Origin: Imbricaverruca yamaguchii
Taxonomy: Eukaryota > Arthropoda > Thecostraca > Neoverrucidae
Reading direction: 5' to 3'
NCBI GenBank assembly: GCA_034440575.1
Contig: JAOTOL010001276.1
Span: 201,001-265,000, forward strand
Length of the DNA: 64,000 nucleotides
Positions within the stretch are counted from its first letter, which is position 1. Every line of letters starts with the position of its first letter. The position numbers and the translations under genes were made by a program. Below the pieces are notes generated by a model. That model had not been told where the DNA came from. It did no database searches and saw only the letters and a program-made list of their open reading frames with translations. Shown in pieces: positions 50,090 to 63,025 of the stretch.

Positions 50090-50213
50090 GGGCCTAAAAC
50101 AATAGGAGGCCCTAACACAATGAAGGCCCCTTTTCGGGGAGCAAGAGGCCCCCTTTCGATCTTGCCCCCCCCCCAAACCCCCACCCTGGAAGAATTTCGT
50201 GGCGATGCCACTG
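50090..50213 (-). mobile_element. CAGTGGC-ended fragment abutting (TA)n
   Basis: On the minus strand it begins CAGTGGCATCGCCACG at 50213, followed by a G-run and GGGGCCTTC words, resembling the termini at 43282, 44277 and 56770. Confidence 0.55.
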
Positions 50214-50232
50214 TTATATATATATATTTTAT

Positions 50233-50274
<42 letters not shown>
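50214..50274. repeat. (TA)n microsatellite
   Basis: TA-rich tract interrupted by TTTTATATTTTTT, abutting the CAGTGGC terminus. Confidence 0.95.
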
Positions 50275-50276
<2 letters not shown>

Positions 50277-50934
50277 GCATTGCATGCTTCTGCAAACCTG
50301 CAACATGCATCGTTAACAAGGCTCGCACGATATATTAACAAGATATGATGCGTGACATATATCCCTCCAGGAGAGCAATACGATCACATATCCGTGCTAC
50401 TTCAGGTATAAGTTAACCAAATGTGTATGGTGATGGGTCTTAAACACTGATAGTATATTCAACCATTGGATATCAAACATTTCACCCTTATTCCTTCTCA
50501 GTAAAAATTGCAAATTTTGACGTTTTCATAATATGATTGGACAAATTTCGTCATGATGATACTTTGCATTATCTTGCGGAGACATTGAAAGCAAACATCT
50601 GAACACTTCAGGGCGATAGAATCACCCTTCGCTCATGTGCACCTCCCTCGATTGAAAGCTGACAGTCACGTTATGCTGATCTGCCAATGATTGTAACATC
50701 GCATGGAAACTAGGAATGTTCTGCGTCGGACCCCAGCTGACGAATGGTGTTCGGGAAGCTGGAAGTGTATTCAGGCGCCGGCCAATCTCTAACAGCCTCG
50801 AAATTGTTTTCCCTTTGCTTTCTTTTTACTTTTCCCATTCTTATGAACTCTGCTTGATAAACAATATCACACCATTTAAGTGTGAATGGCTTTTGTCGCA
50901 TGTGGAGTAGGTTCAACATGGTACGATGCAGTTT
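50275..50934. other. Unassigned intergenic DNA
   Basis: Nothing recognisable. Confidence 0.5.
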
Positions 50935-51022
50935 ACCAGTGTTACTGCCATTGCCAGAGTTGCTAGAGTTGCTACAGTTGCTATAGCTGCTATAGTTGCT
51001 ATAGTTGCTATAGTTTTCAAAG
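50935..51022. repeat. (TTGCTATAG)n 9-bp repeat
   Basis: About nine units with one-base variants; the minus strand reads NYSNYSNYSS in one frame. Confidence 0.9.
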
Positions 51023-52710
51023 TTGGTAGAGTTTCTTGGTTGTCTTGATGCCCAACTTCCTGACTTGGCTTTGCCATTTGATAGCATTATCGCAGGCCGG
51101 GACGTCCCTCATTGATATAATTTTTAGCGTGAACGACAATGAAAACCCTTCGTGAATACCGGAATGCGAGAGTGAATGTGAGCACTCGCTAACGACGATT
51201 TGCCGTGCAGCGACTGGCGCGCCGGAATAGTTTCACCACGGCGCCCAAGCTTCTCACTGCATTGCTACTCGGCGCGGAGATCACCCGGCGCGTCCGAGGC
51301 AGGTCGTCAGGTCCAACTCGAGTCTTTACTAGAACTGTGGCGCACACCACGCACAGACCCCCCCCCCCCTCTCGCCATCACGTGATTGGCAGCCTCCGAG
51401 CGACACTTGTCCGGCGCCGCCGTCACGACTGAACCACAACACTGCTCCGACCTTCAGGCGTGAGACGTCTGGACGACAAAGACCCCCCTCCCCGTTATCA
51501 CATCGGCAGCTGCGAGTGACCAGGCATCACGTACGATGGTCGCATGCAGCACGTAAAGCGTATTATCCTGCAGGTTGTCATTTACTTCTCTTAGATGACC
51601 AAGAAAGCTTGATTTAAACCGGTTGGAGGGGGTGGGTGAGAATTTCAATATCTGCCGGTGGGTCCATCGAAGTGCTTGTGTGGAGTCAATTTGACTCGAT
51701 CTGCACTAATTGCCATGGCATGCCCGATAGATATTGGATGCATCATATGCAACACCTTCATCCTTAATATTACGAGCTATTCATTGCATTCCGTCCAGAC
51801 TTTTTGTCGACATTCTAGGTCAGATTTAAAGGAATCGATGACCCACCTCCATAATTGACAGATTTAAAGGAATTCCCTGTTAGCGGCTACCTCCATAATT
51901 GTCGGGGTTTGGTCATAAAGCAAATATGACACCATGCTAATTTGGAAGATACGCATGCCGACGACGTGGGCTAGTAAAACCACGGAAACGGTCGCCACTC
52001 GGGTTAAAGGGATATATGTTTTGCGAATATTCTTGCCATCTTAATATTTTGAACTTCCACGTCCTTTTATACATGGGTGGCAATTTCTCTAAATTATTCG
52101 GGGATATATGAAAGCAATAGGCGGACACAAGTAGCAATGTCATAAGAATAGGTAAAGGTGAAATTCGGAGAAACGTATGACGTATTTTTTAATTTGGACT
52201 TTGTGTAGTAGATTGCTTTTTTGGCGAATAACACGAACAAGAAATGGGTATTCATCGTTTGAGGTTATTTTTTTCATACAAAAAAGGGGCGCAAATAAGA
52301 ACAGGACTAAAACAAAAAAATCCCAAAAGAAAAACATAACATTACCAGACTTTCCACAAGCGGAAGCCCTCTCAAGACGTCTTCGAGCAGGAAACATGCA
52401 AGTTTACCGGAGTGGAGGCAGGCGAGGGTTATAGAACAAGGAATCAGTAAATCAAATCGAAGAACATTCATTAGAGGCGGCATATGTATCTGCAAATCGA
52501 TGCATGAATTCACGGGCTGGCTTTGTGACGTGATCGGAGACGGCGGCGAAAAGGTGGGTTGATAATTATGGCGCGCGGTTATTGTTTGCCCTTTGATCTG
52601 CTTTCAATGTTACTTCTGTATTTAATTAGACACCGATGAAAACACCGATGAAGATGCTGTGACATCGAAACGTCTGTCGAATGGATCATTTTGCTATTAC
52701 TTTGTTTTCA

Positions 52711-52713
<3 letters not shown>
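51023..52713. other. Unassigned intergenic DNA
   Basis: A C-run followed by CATCACGTGATTGGCAGCC at 51358-51395 recurs in diverged form at 51480-51515. No gene seen. Confidence 0.45.
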
Positions 52714-52769
<56 letters not shown>

Positions 52770-52889
52770 GTCTTTGTGTGTATGTGTATGTATGTGTGCA
52801 TGTGTGCGTGTGCGTGTGTGGCATGGTGGCGTGTACTCAAAAGGATTTATCGTACTGCTTACATATAATAATAATAATAATAATAATGA
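52714..52889. repeat. Compound microsatellite (TA)n, (TG)n-like, (AAT)n
   Basis: TA run 52714-52768, TGTG-rich segment to 52820, and an AAT run at 52864-52887. Confidence 0.95.
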
Positions 52890-53620
52890 TACATTATAAT
52901 ACAATTTTTCGCAGACCGAAAGCAACCCATGCTGACAGGCCTTCACAGTTCACAAAATAGTTCTTCTCTACTATACCACATGTCGCGCTGAAACCCTACA
53001 AATCCATATGCATCTGCGTATTGCCCTGATCTGCTACCATATGCATAAAACATTTCATGTCATCTTACCCTTATTCAGAAGGGCTCCAATGTTGGCTTTA
53101 GTGAAGGCACCACGATGGTCCACATCTAGCTTGCAAATGAGGTCTTTGTGAGATGGGGCGTGAAAGCGGGCGACAGGAATTTAAATGTCTACAGCCTATA
53201 GTTACATTGACCCCACCGGACTCTGTGAAATGTCGGCTACATCACTGCATGCCTGTCTCCAATGGAAAGGTCGAGCATGTCTTCGCCACGAACTACATCT
53301 AAACGCAATCATTGTAGAGATGGGATGCTGATTTTCGTTTTCGTGATGACATTCCCCTCCGTCAAATCCTCGACACGACAGTCTTCCAACAAGCTTCTCG
53401 TACGGCACACACATGTGTACGCTCACCAGCTTGAAAATGGTCCGGCAGACCTGGCTGTGGGTCCAGCAGCTCAGCTGGCAGGCTGGAGGTCACCGGACGG
53501 GTGGCAGGACCCATATTGACCGGGACACACGGATCGACCTCGTCATGTCTCAGCTGGACGGGTGCGGTGGGTTGGCTGGACTCGCGTACCGAGTGGACAG
53601 GACCAAGTTCACATGGGCGT
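52890..53620. other. Unassigned intergenic DNA
   Basis: An open frame beginning at 53413 runs into the minisatellite without a recognisable domain. Confidence 0.45.
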
Positions 53621-53621
53621 C

Positions 53622-54626
53622 GCGCCCCGACAACAGCGTCTTCCCCGTTATAGTCGGGTGTCGCGCCGTACCCCGACAACAGCGTCTTCCCCGTTATCGT
53701 CGGGTGTGGCGCCGTACCCCGACAACAGCGTCTTCCCCGTTATCGTCGGGTGTCGCGCCGTACCCCGACAACAGCGTCTTCCCCGTTATCGTCGTGTGTG
53801 GCGCCGTACCCCGACAACAGCGTCTTCCCCGTTATCGTCGGGTGTCGCGCCGTACCCCGACAACAGCGTCTTCCTCATTATCGTCGGGCGTCGCGCCCCG
53901 ACAACAGCGTCTTCCCCGTTATCGTCGGGTGTGGCGCCATGCCCCGACAACAGCACCTTCTCCGTTATCGTCGGGTGTGGCGCCCCGACAACAGCGTCTT
54001 CCCCGTTATCGTCGTGTGTGGCGCCGTACCCCGACAACAGCACCTTCCCCGTTATCGTCGGGTGTCGCGCCGTACCCCGACAACAGCGTCTTCCCCGTTA
54101 TCGTCGTGTGTGGCGCCGTACCCCGACAACAGCGTCTTCCCCGTTATCGTCGTGTGTGGCGCCGTACCCCGACAACAGCGTCTTCCCCGTTATCGTCGTG
54201 TGTGGCGCCGTACCCCGACAACAGCGTCTTCCCCGTTATCGTCGGGTGTGGCGCCATGCCCCGACAACAGCGTCTTCCCCGTTATCGTCGTGTGTGGCGC
54301 CGTACCCCGACAACAGCACCTTCCCCGTTATCGTCGGGTGTCGCGCCGTACCCCGACAACAGCGTCTTCCCCGTTATCGTCGTGTGTGGCGCCGTACCCC
54401 GACAACAGCGTCTTCCCCGTTATCGTCGTGTGTGGCGCCGTACCCCGACAACAGCGTCTTCCCCGTTATCGTCGTGTGTGGCACCGTACCCCGACAACAG
54501 CGTCTTCCCCGTTATCGTCGTGTGTGGCGCCGTACCCCGACAACAGCGTCTTCCCCGTTATCGTCGGGTGTGGCGCCGTACCCCGACAACAGCACCTTCC
54601 CCGTTATCGTCGGGTGTGGCGCCGCT
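53622..54626. repeat. Minisatellite, 46-bp unit, about 22 copies
   Basis: Unit CCCCGACAACAGCGTCTTCC plus CCGTTATCGTCGGGTGTGGC and GCCGTA. Shorter 40-bp units lack the GCCGTA part. Two alternating variants (CGTCGGGTG and CGTCGTGTG) are mixed. All plus frames stay open (295-509 codons) because the unit lacks stops; not considered genes. Confidence 0.96.
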
Positions 54627-56765
54627 GCTGGTTCTGAATACTCAATGTCGAGAGCAGCCTGCCCAGTACATAGTATTGCTGATGCCTTACTACTATACCT
54701 TACTGGCGAAGAGCTATGCATTCAGACAGTCTGGCGCAGAGGTTTCCCTCTTCGGGAATACAACCCTGTATGCGGTTGGTGCGTTTGGCTACGAGTCTTG
54801 TGTGCTATTCTTTCCGAAGTGTCAACATTTCAGCTTTAAAAGCGTACGCTTACTTTCACTCAATGACAATGGATTTGCATGCATGGCTGTTTCACTTCAA
54901 GTTATTCAGTTGACCGAAAATACTCCCATCTTTATTTCATGAAGCATTAAGTGAAGGAACGTTACCGGTTACTTTGTATGCACAAAAGGAAGCCACTGCT
55001 GCTACCCCAATCATTGCTTTGCCACCCCCGATAAGATTAATGCTGGGCCTTTGGGCCTACAGGCGCATACATCCACAGGTGCATACACTGGATAAACATT
55101 TTCTTAGAGGAAACTTCGAGCAGTAAGGTTATTTGTGTACCATATCCCACCCAAATCAATTTCACAAAGTGACACCCATGAACACTAGATAATAAAACAT
55201 TCCACGTGGTGGAAAATGAAACACAAATGACAAAGAATAAATGCACACAAGTTCTGTATTTTATAAAATGGTTGAGACAGGGCAGCCATGATGTTTTTGG
55301 TTGTAAACATTTTCTACTCGTAAAATATTTAGTGTGCTCTGCATGTTTTAGGGTCACAAGTTGGCGTTGTGTTGTCCCAAACTCCATGGACAACATGTTG
55401 TGACATTACCTCCCTAGTAATGCGTTAGATGTTCGTCTGGTCCCCCGTGCACCTGCACCTTCGGCCCATGTCGGAGGGCTTCCAATTGTGTTCATGAATG
55501 CAATGCTGTTCGTATGTATTCAGCCCTCATCGTGGTGTGAAACGTTGAATAACAGAGTAAAATGACACGATCACATCGCCTGCCAGGTGGCAAGTCAATC
55601 AATATCTCCGACCGCGATGCGTGTTTATGCCACTATAATGCCGAAGCATAAAATACAGCAGAAAGCAAGCGTTGTTTTGTAATTGTCACATGTCACTCTT
55701 TAGATCAACTGACCACTATCATGCGATCGTTGAATGGTGACAGTAATCTCCTGCGATTCAAAACACCAGATTTCAACGAAGGAGATTCCATTATACATTT
55801 AACAATCGGAAAACGTATAAACCATTTCATATGGGCAGTGGAAACAGCTACTACATCACGAACTGAGTTCAGGTTGTCCGATACTTTGCACGCCGATGTT
55901 CCCACTAGTGCACATGGAAGGGAAATGGTGCCCACGGAAACCCATTAGGAGAAGCATGTTTGTTGCGTGTGGCGCGTGGAAAGTGCCATCGACCCGTTAC
56001 TCTCCGGAAAGTGAAGCGCTTCCGGACCAAAGCATGATAAAAGCGATGCCTCGTCTAGCTATTCTGAGGCCTTCTCGGCCTGTCCAAATGGCGTGAGCGA
56101 TACGGAGGCAAGGCAATGGGTTAACCTCTCTCGGCTTGCCCGTTTTATTGAGGTGAAAGTGAATAGGCAAACATTGTGTTTAAGCTTCAAGATATAAATC
56201 TCACTCGCTGCTCATCACTACAGTCTGGAGCAGGTTTCTCAACTAAAGCAGGGAATTTATCCAAACATTTATAGACATGCAGGGGGATTAGTGATGCACT
56301 AAGGTATGTATGTGTGATGCATGTACTTCTGTCTGGAGAACAATAAAGCATGCTTGAAGAACGAAGTAAACTGATCCAAAAAAGTTTAAGTACCGCTGAA
56401 ATAGAGACTAGCGTGACTTCAATGCCCGGGCCTTAGCATGTATATGCTTCTTGAAATATTCCGAAACGCAGCTGCAATGTGAGATGCTAAAGAATTGTGA
56501 AACTCTTCGCCACTTAGTCCACTATTTATACTGTCATACCCGTCATATGCAGTGGAGCTAATTGCATAGCTCCATGTCACGGCTAGCAAGTGAAACTATC
56601 TGCTACCGTGGCATACGTGACATATTAGCACTGCGAGGCCAGGAGCAGCTCTAATGTGACCATGTCCGCTTTGAAGGCGGCTCTCCATCCGGAAATGTGA
56701 GTGAATGCCTCTGTGTACCGGTAGATTAAACGCGGCCCACCGAGATCAAACGTGACTGGTAATTG
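54627..56765. other. Unassigned intergenic DNA
   Basis: A 119-codon minus frame at 55396-55037 has balanced amino-acid use but no family is recognised. The rest is anonymous. Confidence 0.4.
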
Positions 56766-56769
56766 GACC

Positions 56770-57765
56770 CAGTGGCGTAGGCAAGGTGACGAAGGGGGCA
56801 GCAGCCCCCTGAAGTGTCAGAAGAGACAATCCAAGCGACTGTCTGGAGATGCCCGCGATGACCTCTCAAGGCATCGGCGCAGTGGGCGCAAGGACCACTG
56901 TGTCGACGTGAAGTGCCGACAGAAATGGCCCGGGACCGATGAAGAGCGCCCAAAGTCAACCCAGATTGCCCCCGGACAAATGTCGAGGGCCCTTAGCTGG
57001 GCTTACGCGAAGAGCTTCTGGATCGACGAAAGGTGAACCTGATGGTTGAAAGGGCCCCCGCGCTGATCGAGAGGGATGTGAGCCAATGTGAAGGGACTAT
57101 GGGCTGATGGCGAGCATGAAGCAGAAGAAAGGAACACTGACCTGATGTACAGGGCTCAAGCGTCTCAGAAGGGCTTCCAGTTTGCCGGAAAAGGCCCTGA
57201 ATCATCAAAGAGGGCTCTTGAGACGTTGGAGGGAGCCTGGTTGCTGAAGAGGGCCTCGAACCATCCGAAAGGGCACTTGAACCAACAAATGGAACCCAAT
57301 CCGTGTAGAGAGCCCTGACTTGAGTGAGGGGACCACAGCTTTCGAAAGAGGACCTCCGACCTGACAGAGGAAGCCCTAGATCGCTAAGGAGGGGCCCTGC
57401 ACCGACGGAGAGGACTCTTAGCCGCAGGAGGACCCAGGGCCGTACGAGAGGCCCAGCACCGACAGGAATGTGCCCTGGACCGATGGGGCCGAAACCGCAC
57501 AGGGTGATAGAAAGGATGCCTAGCCTTTGAAAGTAGGGATTTTGGCTGAACGGAGAGTTCCTGAGCCATGATAGAGAGTGCCTGAGTCGACGGAAGGGGG
57601 CCACGGACCGGACGTGTGTGTCCGTTGGGTCGGCTTTGGCTCACGCTGATGGTGGGGCTCAGACCTGACAGCGGGCCACAGGGCACATATAGGTGTTCCC
57701 GAGCTGCGAAGCGTCGAGCTACAGAGACGATCTGCACCTAAGTGGAGGGGTCCGAGGTATTAAAA
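56770..57765 (+). mobile_element. CAGTGGCG-ended element with irregular repeats
   Basis: Opens CAGTGGCGTAGGCAAGG, then GGGGGCAGCAGCCCCC (a perfect small hairpin), then about 950 bp of irregular units like GAGGGCCTxGAACCxxCxAAA. It has the same architecture as 43282-45640 but different unit sequence. No right terminus was identified. Confidence 0.55.
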
Positions 57766-60495
57766 AGCAGGGATGTCCCTAAACAAATGTAAGCTATTTC
57801 ATGGCTTGTGTACGCGGCACGTACACGGGTAGACACGAATGGCGAGCGTGCGACAGAAAACATAAGAACTCTCTGTGGTGCATAATTATGTTGCATTTGA
57901 AACTCCGAGCACTAAAGGTAGGGTAGCGGTGAGTAATTTGAATCAGAATCACGATGTTCATTCGCGGAGACACTTGTCAGAGACGCAAATAGATTTGAAG
58001 AGGCACCATTATATATCTGAACTCCGTTTATATGGCCCATCCAGCGCCATCTATTGATCGACTTTAACAACTTTCAAAAAGGTGGCACCACTTCCTCCCC
58101 TGCTGATATGATTGCGAACGCCCGGGACCTTGGTAGCAGCGCCCTGGTGGCAGACCAACCCTCCCAACAAATGGCTGCGCCCTGGGCTGTCCAGTATCAG
58201 CCAATGGAGCTGCAGCAAACGAAGCTGGAGCGTGTCCAGCACAGGATCATCCACGTGTCTAAATTGCTTCAATTTAAGCAATGTAGAGGAAATTGAGTCA
58301 CAGTAGAGGAACATTTGGATACAGACTGCCGTATGTTGAAGACCAAAGGTGCTACAGTTTGAAAACATAACTTCTCTCGCCGAGCTTGACATAACCCAAA
58401 GCACGTGCCCTATTCGATTGCAAGCTTCCTATGCAATCTGTTCACAACTAGTGCATTATTATAACAATGGAGTTATGTCATAATGGCTATTTGAATCAGT
58501 GTATAGAGGAAATTGTCTCAGAGCTCCTTTGCACTCATAAGAGTAATGTAGCTTTGAGTAATGTATCATAATCAGAGCTTTGAGTAATGTACTCGTTACC
58601 CCTCTCCTGATTTTGTTTGGTGCGGAACAAGCGATCTGCACTGCATGTCATGTAAGATGGTTATTCGCATTATGTTCGCATGCATGTTCGCCGACCTGTA
58701 GTAAATTGTGGTTAGCAAGGTACACAGAATGAGAAAATTTGGATGCTGCATTGAAGCATGCACCATACAAATGCTTTACAATGTCTTTGCCAGGCTGATC
58801 ATTTCTATTTATGCATATATATATATACCAGACACAAAGCCGCGAATACTAAGAAGACACAAAGTCGCGAATACTAAGAATTTACCTCAAGTCAAATCAC
58901 TGAGTACAATTTTTGCAGAAGCCGGGATGAATGCAATTACACATTATGTCATTCAATAATGTTCCATATATGAAGCAATATCCAGTCAAGTCGTAGACGT
59001 ATCCCTGAAATTTCCCCATGGTCATGTGCTAAGCAGATATATAATTGTAGTTGATTTCGAATTTGAGTCGATTAGAGTTCTGAATTTAGAGTGGAAATAT
59101 TAAAGTTTGAGGGTTTAAGACAGCTTGAAAATTGTTCCAAGAAGTTTGGATTATTGTATCTCTAAAATTACACGAGAGGGGAAAGCATTTTATTTACGTT
59201 GTTCTCATTCCTTGTCTTTCCATTAGCACAATCATCTACGAAAATCGTCAGTTTCAACAGTTCACCACATCGCCTGGCACTTGTCCTTGCATTCATCGGT
59301 GACCTTCGCCAGTTGCAGGTTTGAATCTGTCAGACCAAGTCTTCAGTCTGCATCTCATCGATATTGAAGCACGAAATCATCGTACTTGCTTTCTGACCAG
59401 AGTCAGAATTCACCGCGAAGAATGGGCTTGGAGTTGAATAACATTGCCTGGCGGGCGGAAGACCAATGTAGGTGCAGTTCGAACAAAAAAGTTTTCGTCT
59501 CGCGAGTTCATCGCAGAGTTTAGGTAACTAACTGCGACTGCATACCGAAATTTTCTCGTTTGACATGACTTGGAAGGTCAACTTTCTTCTGACTCCACCC
59601 CGACATTGACATTTGTGCCTTGACATGGATGATGAACCATACGAGATAAACATTTAAACAAGTCTGAATGTTCAACTTTTTGGAGGATGGTGCTACGTCT
59701 TGCCGTTTATCACATCTCTATTTCTAGTTTAGAACATAAGTTATCGGCAGGGTTAAAATGACTCCCGCACTGAGAGATGTTCTGCCTCATTATGAGAGTG
59801 ACGGGTTCTAGAAATAGGTATATATATAAAATAGTAGTAGATGGTAGATAGCCCAGTTTGCACTGATCACGTGGCTGGGATCATTCACGTAAACTACTGT
59901 CTGATATTAAGAAGAGCAGTGTAGATGTATAGTTTTTTCCCAAAGTGTGTATGTCATATTTGCAAACAACGGATGCCTGGAGCTAACCAAAAGTGTTATC
60001 CAGCGTTTGACCAGGACGTACGGGAAAATAAAGCTAATTTAAAATATAGGGGCAATGAAACACCGCTTACTGAACAATTAGGGGACGGTAAAATAACTCT
60101 GGTTTCACAGCCATTGTAAAAAAACGAAGTTAAGAGCACATCGACGTGACAGTACAGATGGCGGATGAATGGGAATGCGACAGTGATGTTGAGCGCAACC
60201 TGACCAAGCATTAAGCACACGGACCTTAGCATGTGGCACACCATTCTTGTGGAAATGGATCATGCTAAAAGGTATGACCGCAGGAAAGATCTGCTTACAC
60301 ATCCTACATGAGTTGTATTACTAGCGCTTTGTTGGAGAAGAGACCTTTTTTCTGTTTTTTTTGCTGTTGTAAATTTGATCCGAGTTCTTGCTGGGATGGT
60401 TTTATGGACCCATTGCTAAGCAGAACTTTTGCGTGAACACTGGCCCACCAACCGATCCATGAATTTCGGTTCAACAGCAGAGGTTTAACCGACAG
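57766..60495. other. Unassigned intergenic DNA
   Basis: A 25-bp direct repeat (GACACAAAGYCGCGAATACT) occurs twice at 58830-58880. The 58054-58404 segment has open frames on both strands without a recognised family. Confidence 0.45.
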
Positions 60496-60499
60496 TTTA

Positions 60500-60674
60500 T
60501 CGTGCCATCAATGCACCGACACGGTCACCCTGGAGCTCGTCACCGACCTTACATGGCCAGCCGCCAAATGACACCGGAGCTAAATGCGAGGGCTCGAAGC
60601 GATTCGAACCCTGTCTTGCCAGGACGGGGGAGACGAGCGCAGGCCGGCGATCCAGCCAACTACGCTACCGGCGC
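60500..60674 (-). mobile_element. tRNA-derived SINE, family B, second copy
   Basis: Minus strand: A-box-like TAGCGTAGTTGGCTGG near 60668 and B-box GGGTTCGAATC at 60601-60611, then the body CCTCGCATTTAGC and GTCATTTGGCGGC shared with 33192-33375. The tRNA-like head is better preserved here. Confidence 0.7.
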
Positions 60675-61870
60675 TACCGGGGGAGACGTGTGCGACCATG
60701 CCCATGGCATTACGAGTCCACTCAAACTGATCGCTGACGCACCCTCCACTCATGGAGAGTGGAAGCTTGAAGGGTTCGTATTGTGAGCCGTTGTGGCTGT
60801 GTAGATACATTCACCATGGCGGTGGTGAACGCTGCTGCGACCGTGCACCGCCATGACGACAACCGGTCAGTGGCGGAGCGGCCTGACCTGTCCTGAAGGA
60901 GGCACGTGTCTGACCTCAGCCAACTGGAGGATCGGCCGCCGGAGATCTGACCCCAGCTGACCGGTACCCCGCCAGCTGAAACAGGCTGGCACGGACGCAC
61001 GATTTGTCCATTTGGCGGCAGTAACAGCTGGTGGGGAGGCGGCGGGAAGCCTCCCGTGCCGGAAAATAAATCACTCAGATTAATCAAATTGCCGAGATAA
61101 TGTCCCGGACCGGGTCGCATAGCGGAACCAGCTTAACAAGGGATTCAGTTCTCTCACGTGACAGAGCAGAGTCGGGCCGACCGAGTGCGGTGGGTGGTTG
61201 CAGAATAGTAAATATGTCGAAAGAGGTCATCTTAGGCTAGAGGATTCGTGCAGACACCAACTTGGGCCTTGGTAAAATGTTCACCGGTGTGGAAATTGAA
61301 GAGTAAATCAATATTCTTTAGATGTGACGGTATTTAATGTAGTTATCTTCAGATTTAGTATGATATTATATGGACTGTCCTATGTATTTTTCAATTATTA
61401 CATGAAAGAACCTTTGAACCTGACCTTAAATGTAACGAAAAACCTAAAAGTTGACAAATTTATGAAGAAATGTGTAGCTTATCTTCGCCTTTTTTTACCA
61501 CACCCTGTGGTACCAAAAGTATGCGCTTCCCAACACGTTTCATGAAACTCAAATACAATTAACTAACAAACATCATGATACTAACAACATTAACAACAGC
61601 ATGACACTAATATAAATATGGACATGATACTGATGAACATAACAACATGACATTAATATAAATACCAAATGTCATGAAACTTGTGGCCATTGATTCGCAT
61701 GCATCGTAGTGTTAGAGTATCAACATATTCTCTGGGATTAGTAAGTGGTCCTGTGTTCTTGCTGCGTATGCAACTTAGCATCGTTCTGACCGTTTCTAGA
61801 TTCGTGCATTTATACCTGCGACAAGAGAATACGGGGCCGGTTGCTCCAAATCAAGGAGCAAAGAAGTGAT
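60675..61870. other. Unassigned intergenic DNA
   Basis: GC-rich at 60800-61060, AT-rich from 61260. A short CATGAYACTAATATAAAT repeat lies at 61595-61670. Confidence 0.45.
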
Positions 61871-61879
61871 TGGAAGCGC

Positions 61880-62590
61880 ATGGCGAATGATTCAACCATG
61901 GTTTTCCCGGCAAGATCCTCACACCCAGTATCGGAAGGGGGGCATTGCCTTGCAAGCCCTGCCTCTAATCACCAAATTAAGCTTTGCACGAAAACGGAAA
62001 TGATGTCATCGGAAAGCAGGACCCGAAACGACCAGCAAACCTTTCTTGTCTCAAAAATTGACGTATATTTTGGGTGTATGGGATCACGACTGGCATTAGG
62101 TTCCGGATCTGACAGTTCCTTTTGTGGTCGATTTTTAAAAGGAAAATATAATTGACCAAGGTCCCAAAATGATTGCACACCAAGGATACACTTTACTATC
62201 TTAGGAAAGTGCGAAAATGTCAAGTTATATATTATCTTGGCTTTTTCGTTTTCTAATGGGTAAAGTGTATTAAATAACGTTGTTTTAGGGACACCCTTTC
62301 CTCATAAAAGTGCTTACTTTAACCATAACCTTCGATTTTAGACGTAATGGGAAAATATGAAAAACAAATAGGTCATAAAAAGAAACAAAATCTTACAGTG
62401 AGCTTTGTTGCATCCATATAGATAAGCAAACGCCGCAAGTTTCACTCATATTTTTCCATCTGTTAAAACGTGGCAACTGGCTGAACGTTTTTTAGAGGTG
62501 ATCTGCCTTGACCTTGACTAACTCGGTGGCCATAGATGACCCGAACTGAGAGGGAAAATGCGTTTTTCCCTGTCCGCGGGTTACCTTAGC
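61880..62590 (-). repeat. Interspersed repeat family C, copy 2
   Basis: Reverse complement matches 13491-14350 in the same block order over about 600 bp, including the CCGCGGA-bearing terminus near 62575-62588. The two copies are clearly diverged. Confidence 0.75.
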
Positions 62591-62884
62591 AAAATGATCC
62601 CCTAAGAACTGGGACTAACTTTGCAGATTGCATTGAAGCTTTGGGATTCATGTGGAATGAATTTTGGTAAGCATTAACAGCACCGCGACATTCTGTGACA
62701 GAGTTTAACCACCTCCGTAGGTCGAGGGTTTATTGACACCAGAGTGCGTTATAATCGACGAGTTAGAATGCATCCGAAAATATGTATGTCAGACCTAAGA
62801 CAAAATATCAGATATAGCTTCACATCGACCTCGTATCTACTGGTGTTCCGACTGATTTGTCGTTTGTATTTTTTGTCGTAGGTA

Positions 62885-63025
62885 GTGTCGCATTCTACAG
62901 TGTCACATGTTATAGTGACAAATGCTACAGCGTCACATGCTATAGTGTCACATGCTACATTATGACATGCTATAGTGTCACAGGCTACAGTGTCACGTGA
63001 CATGTGCCACATGCTGCAGTGTCGG
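62885..63025. repeat. Minisatellite, ~15-bp unit, about 9 copies
   Basis: Units of TGTCACATGCTAYAG with length and base variants. Confidence 0.88.

Noticed and set aside
53413..54942. 509-codon plus-strand frame
   Set aside because: Mostly minisatellite, and two other plus frames are equally open. The unique tail has no recognised domain.
55037..55396. 119-codon minus frame as a gene
   Set aside because: Balanced amino-acid use, but no family recognised and no splice or promoter support.
60595..60674. Functional tRNA gene
   Set aside because: A and B boxes are present but the stems do not form a regular cloverleaf by eye, and the downstream body is shared with 33192-33375, which indicates a SINE.
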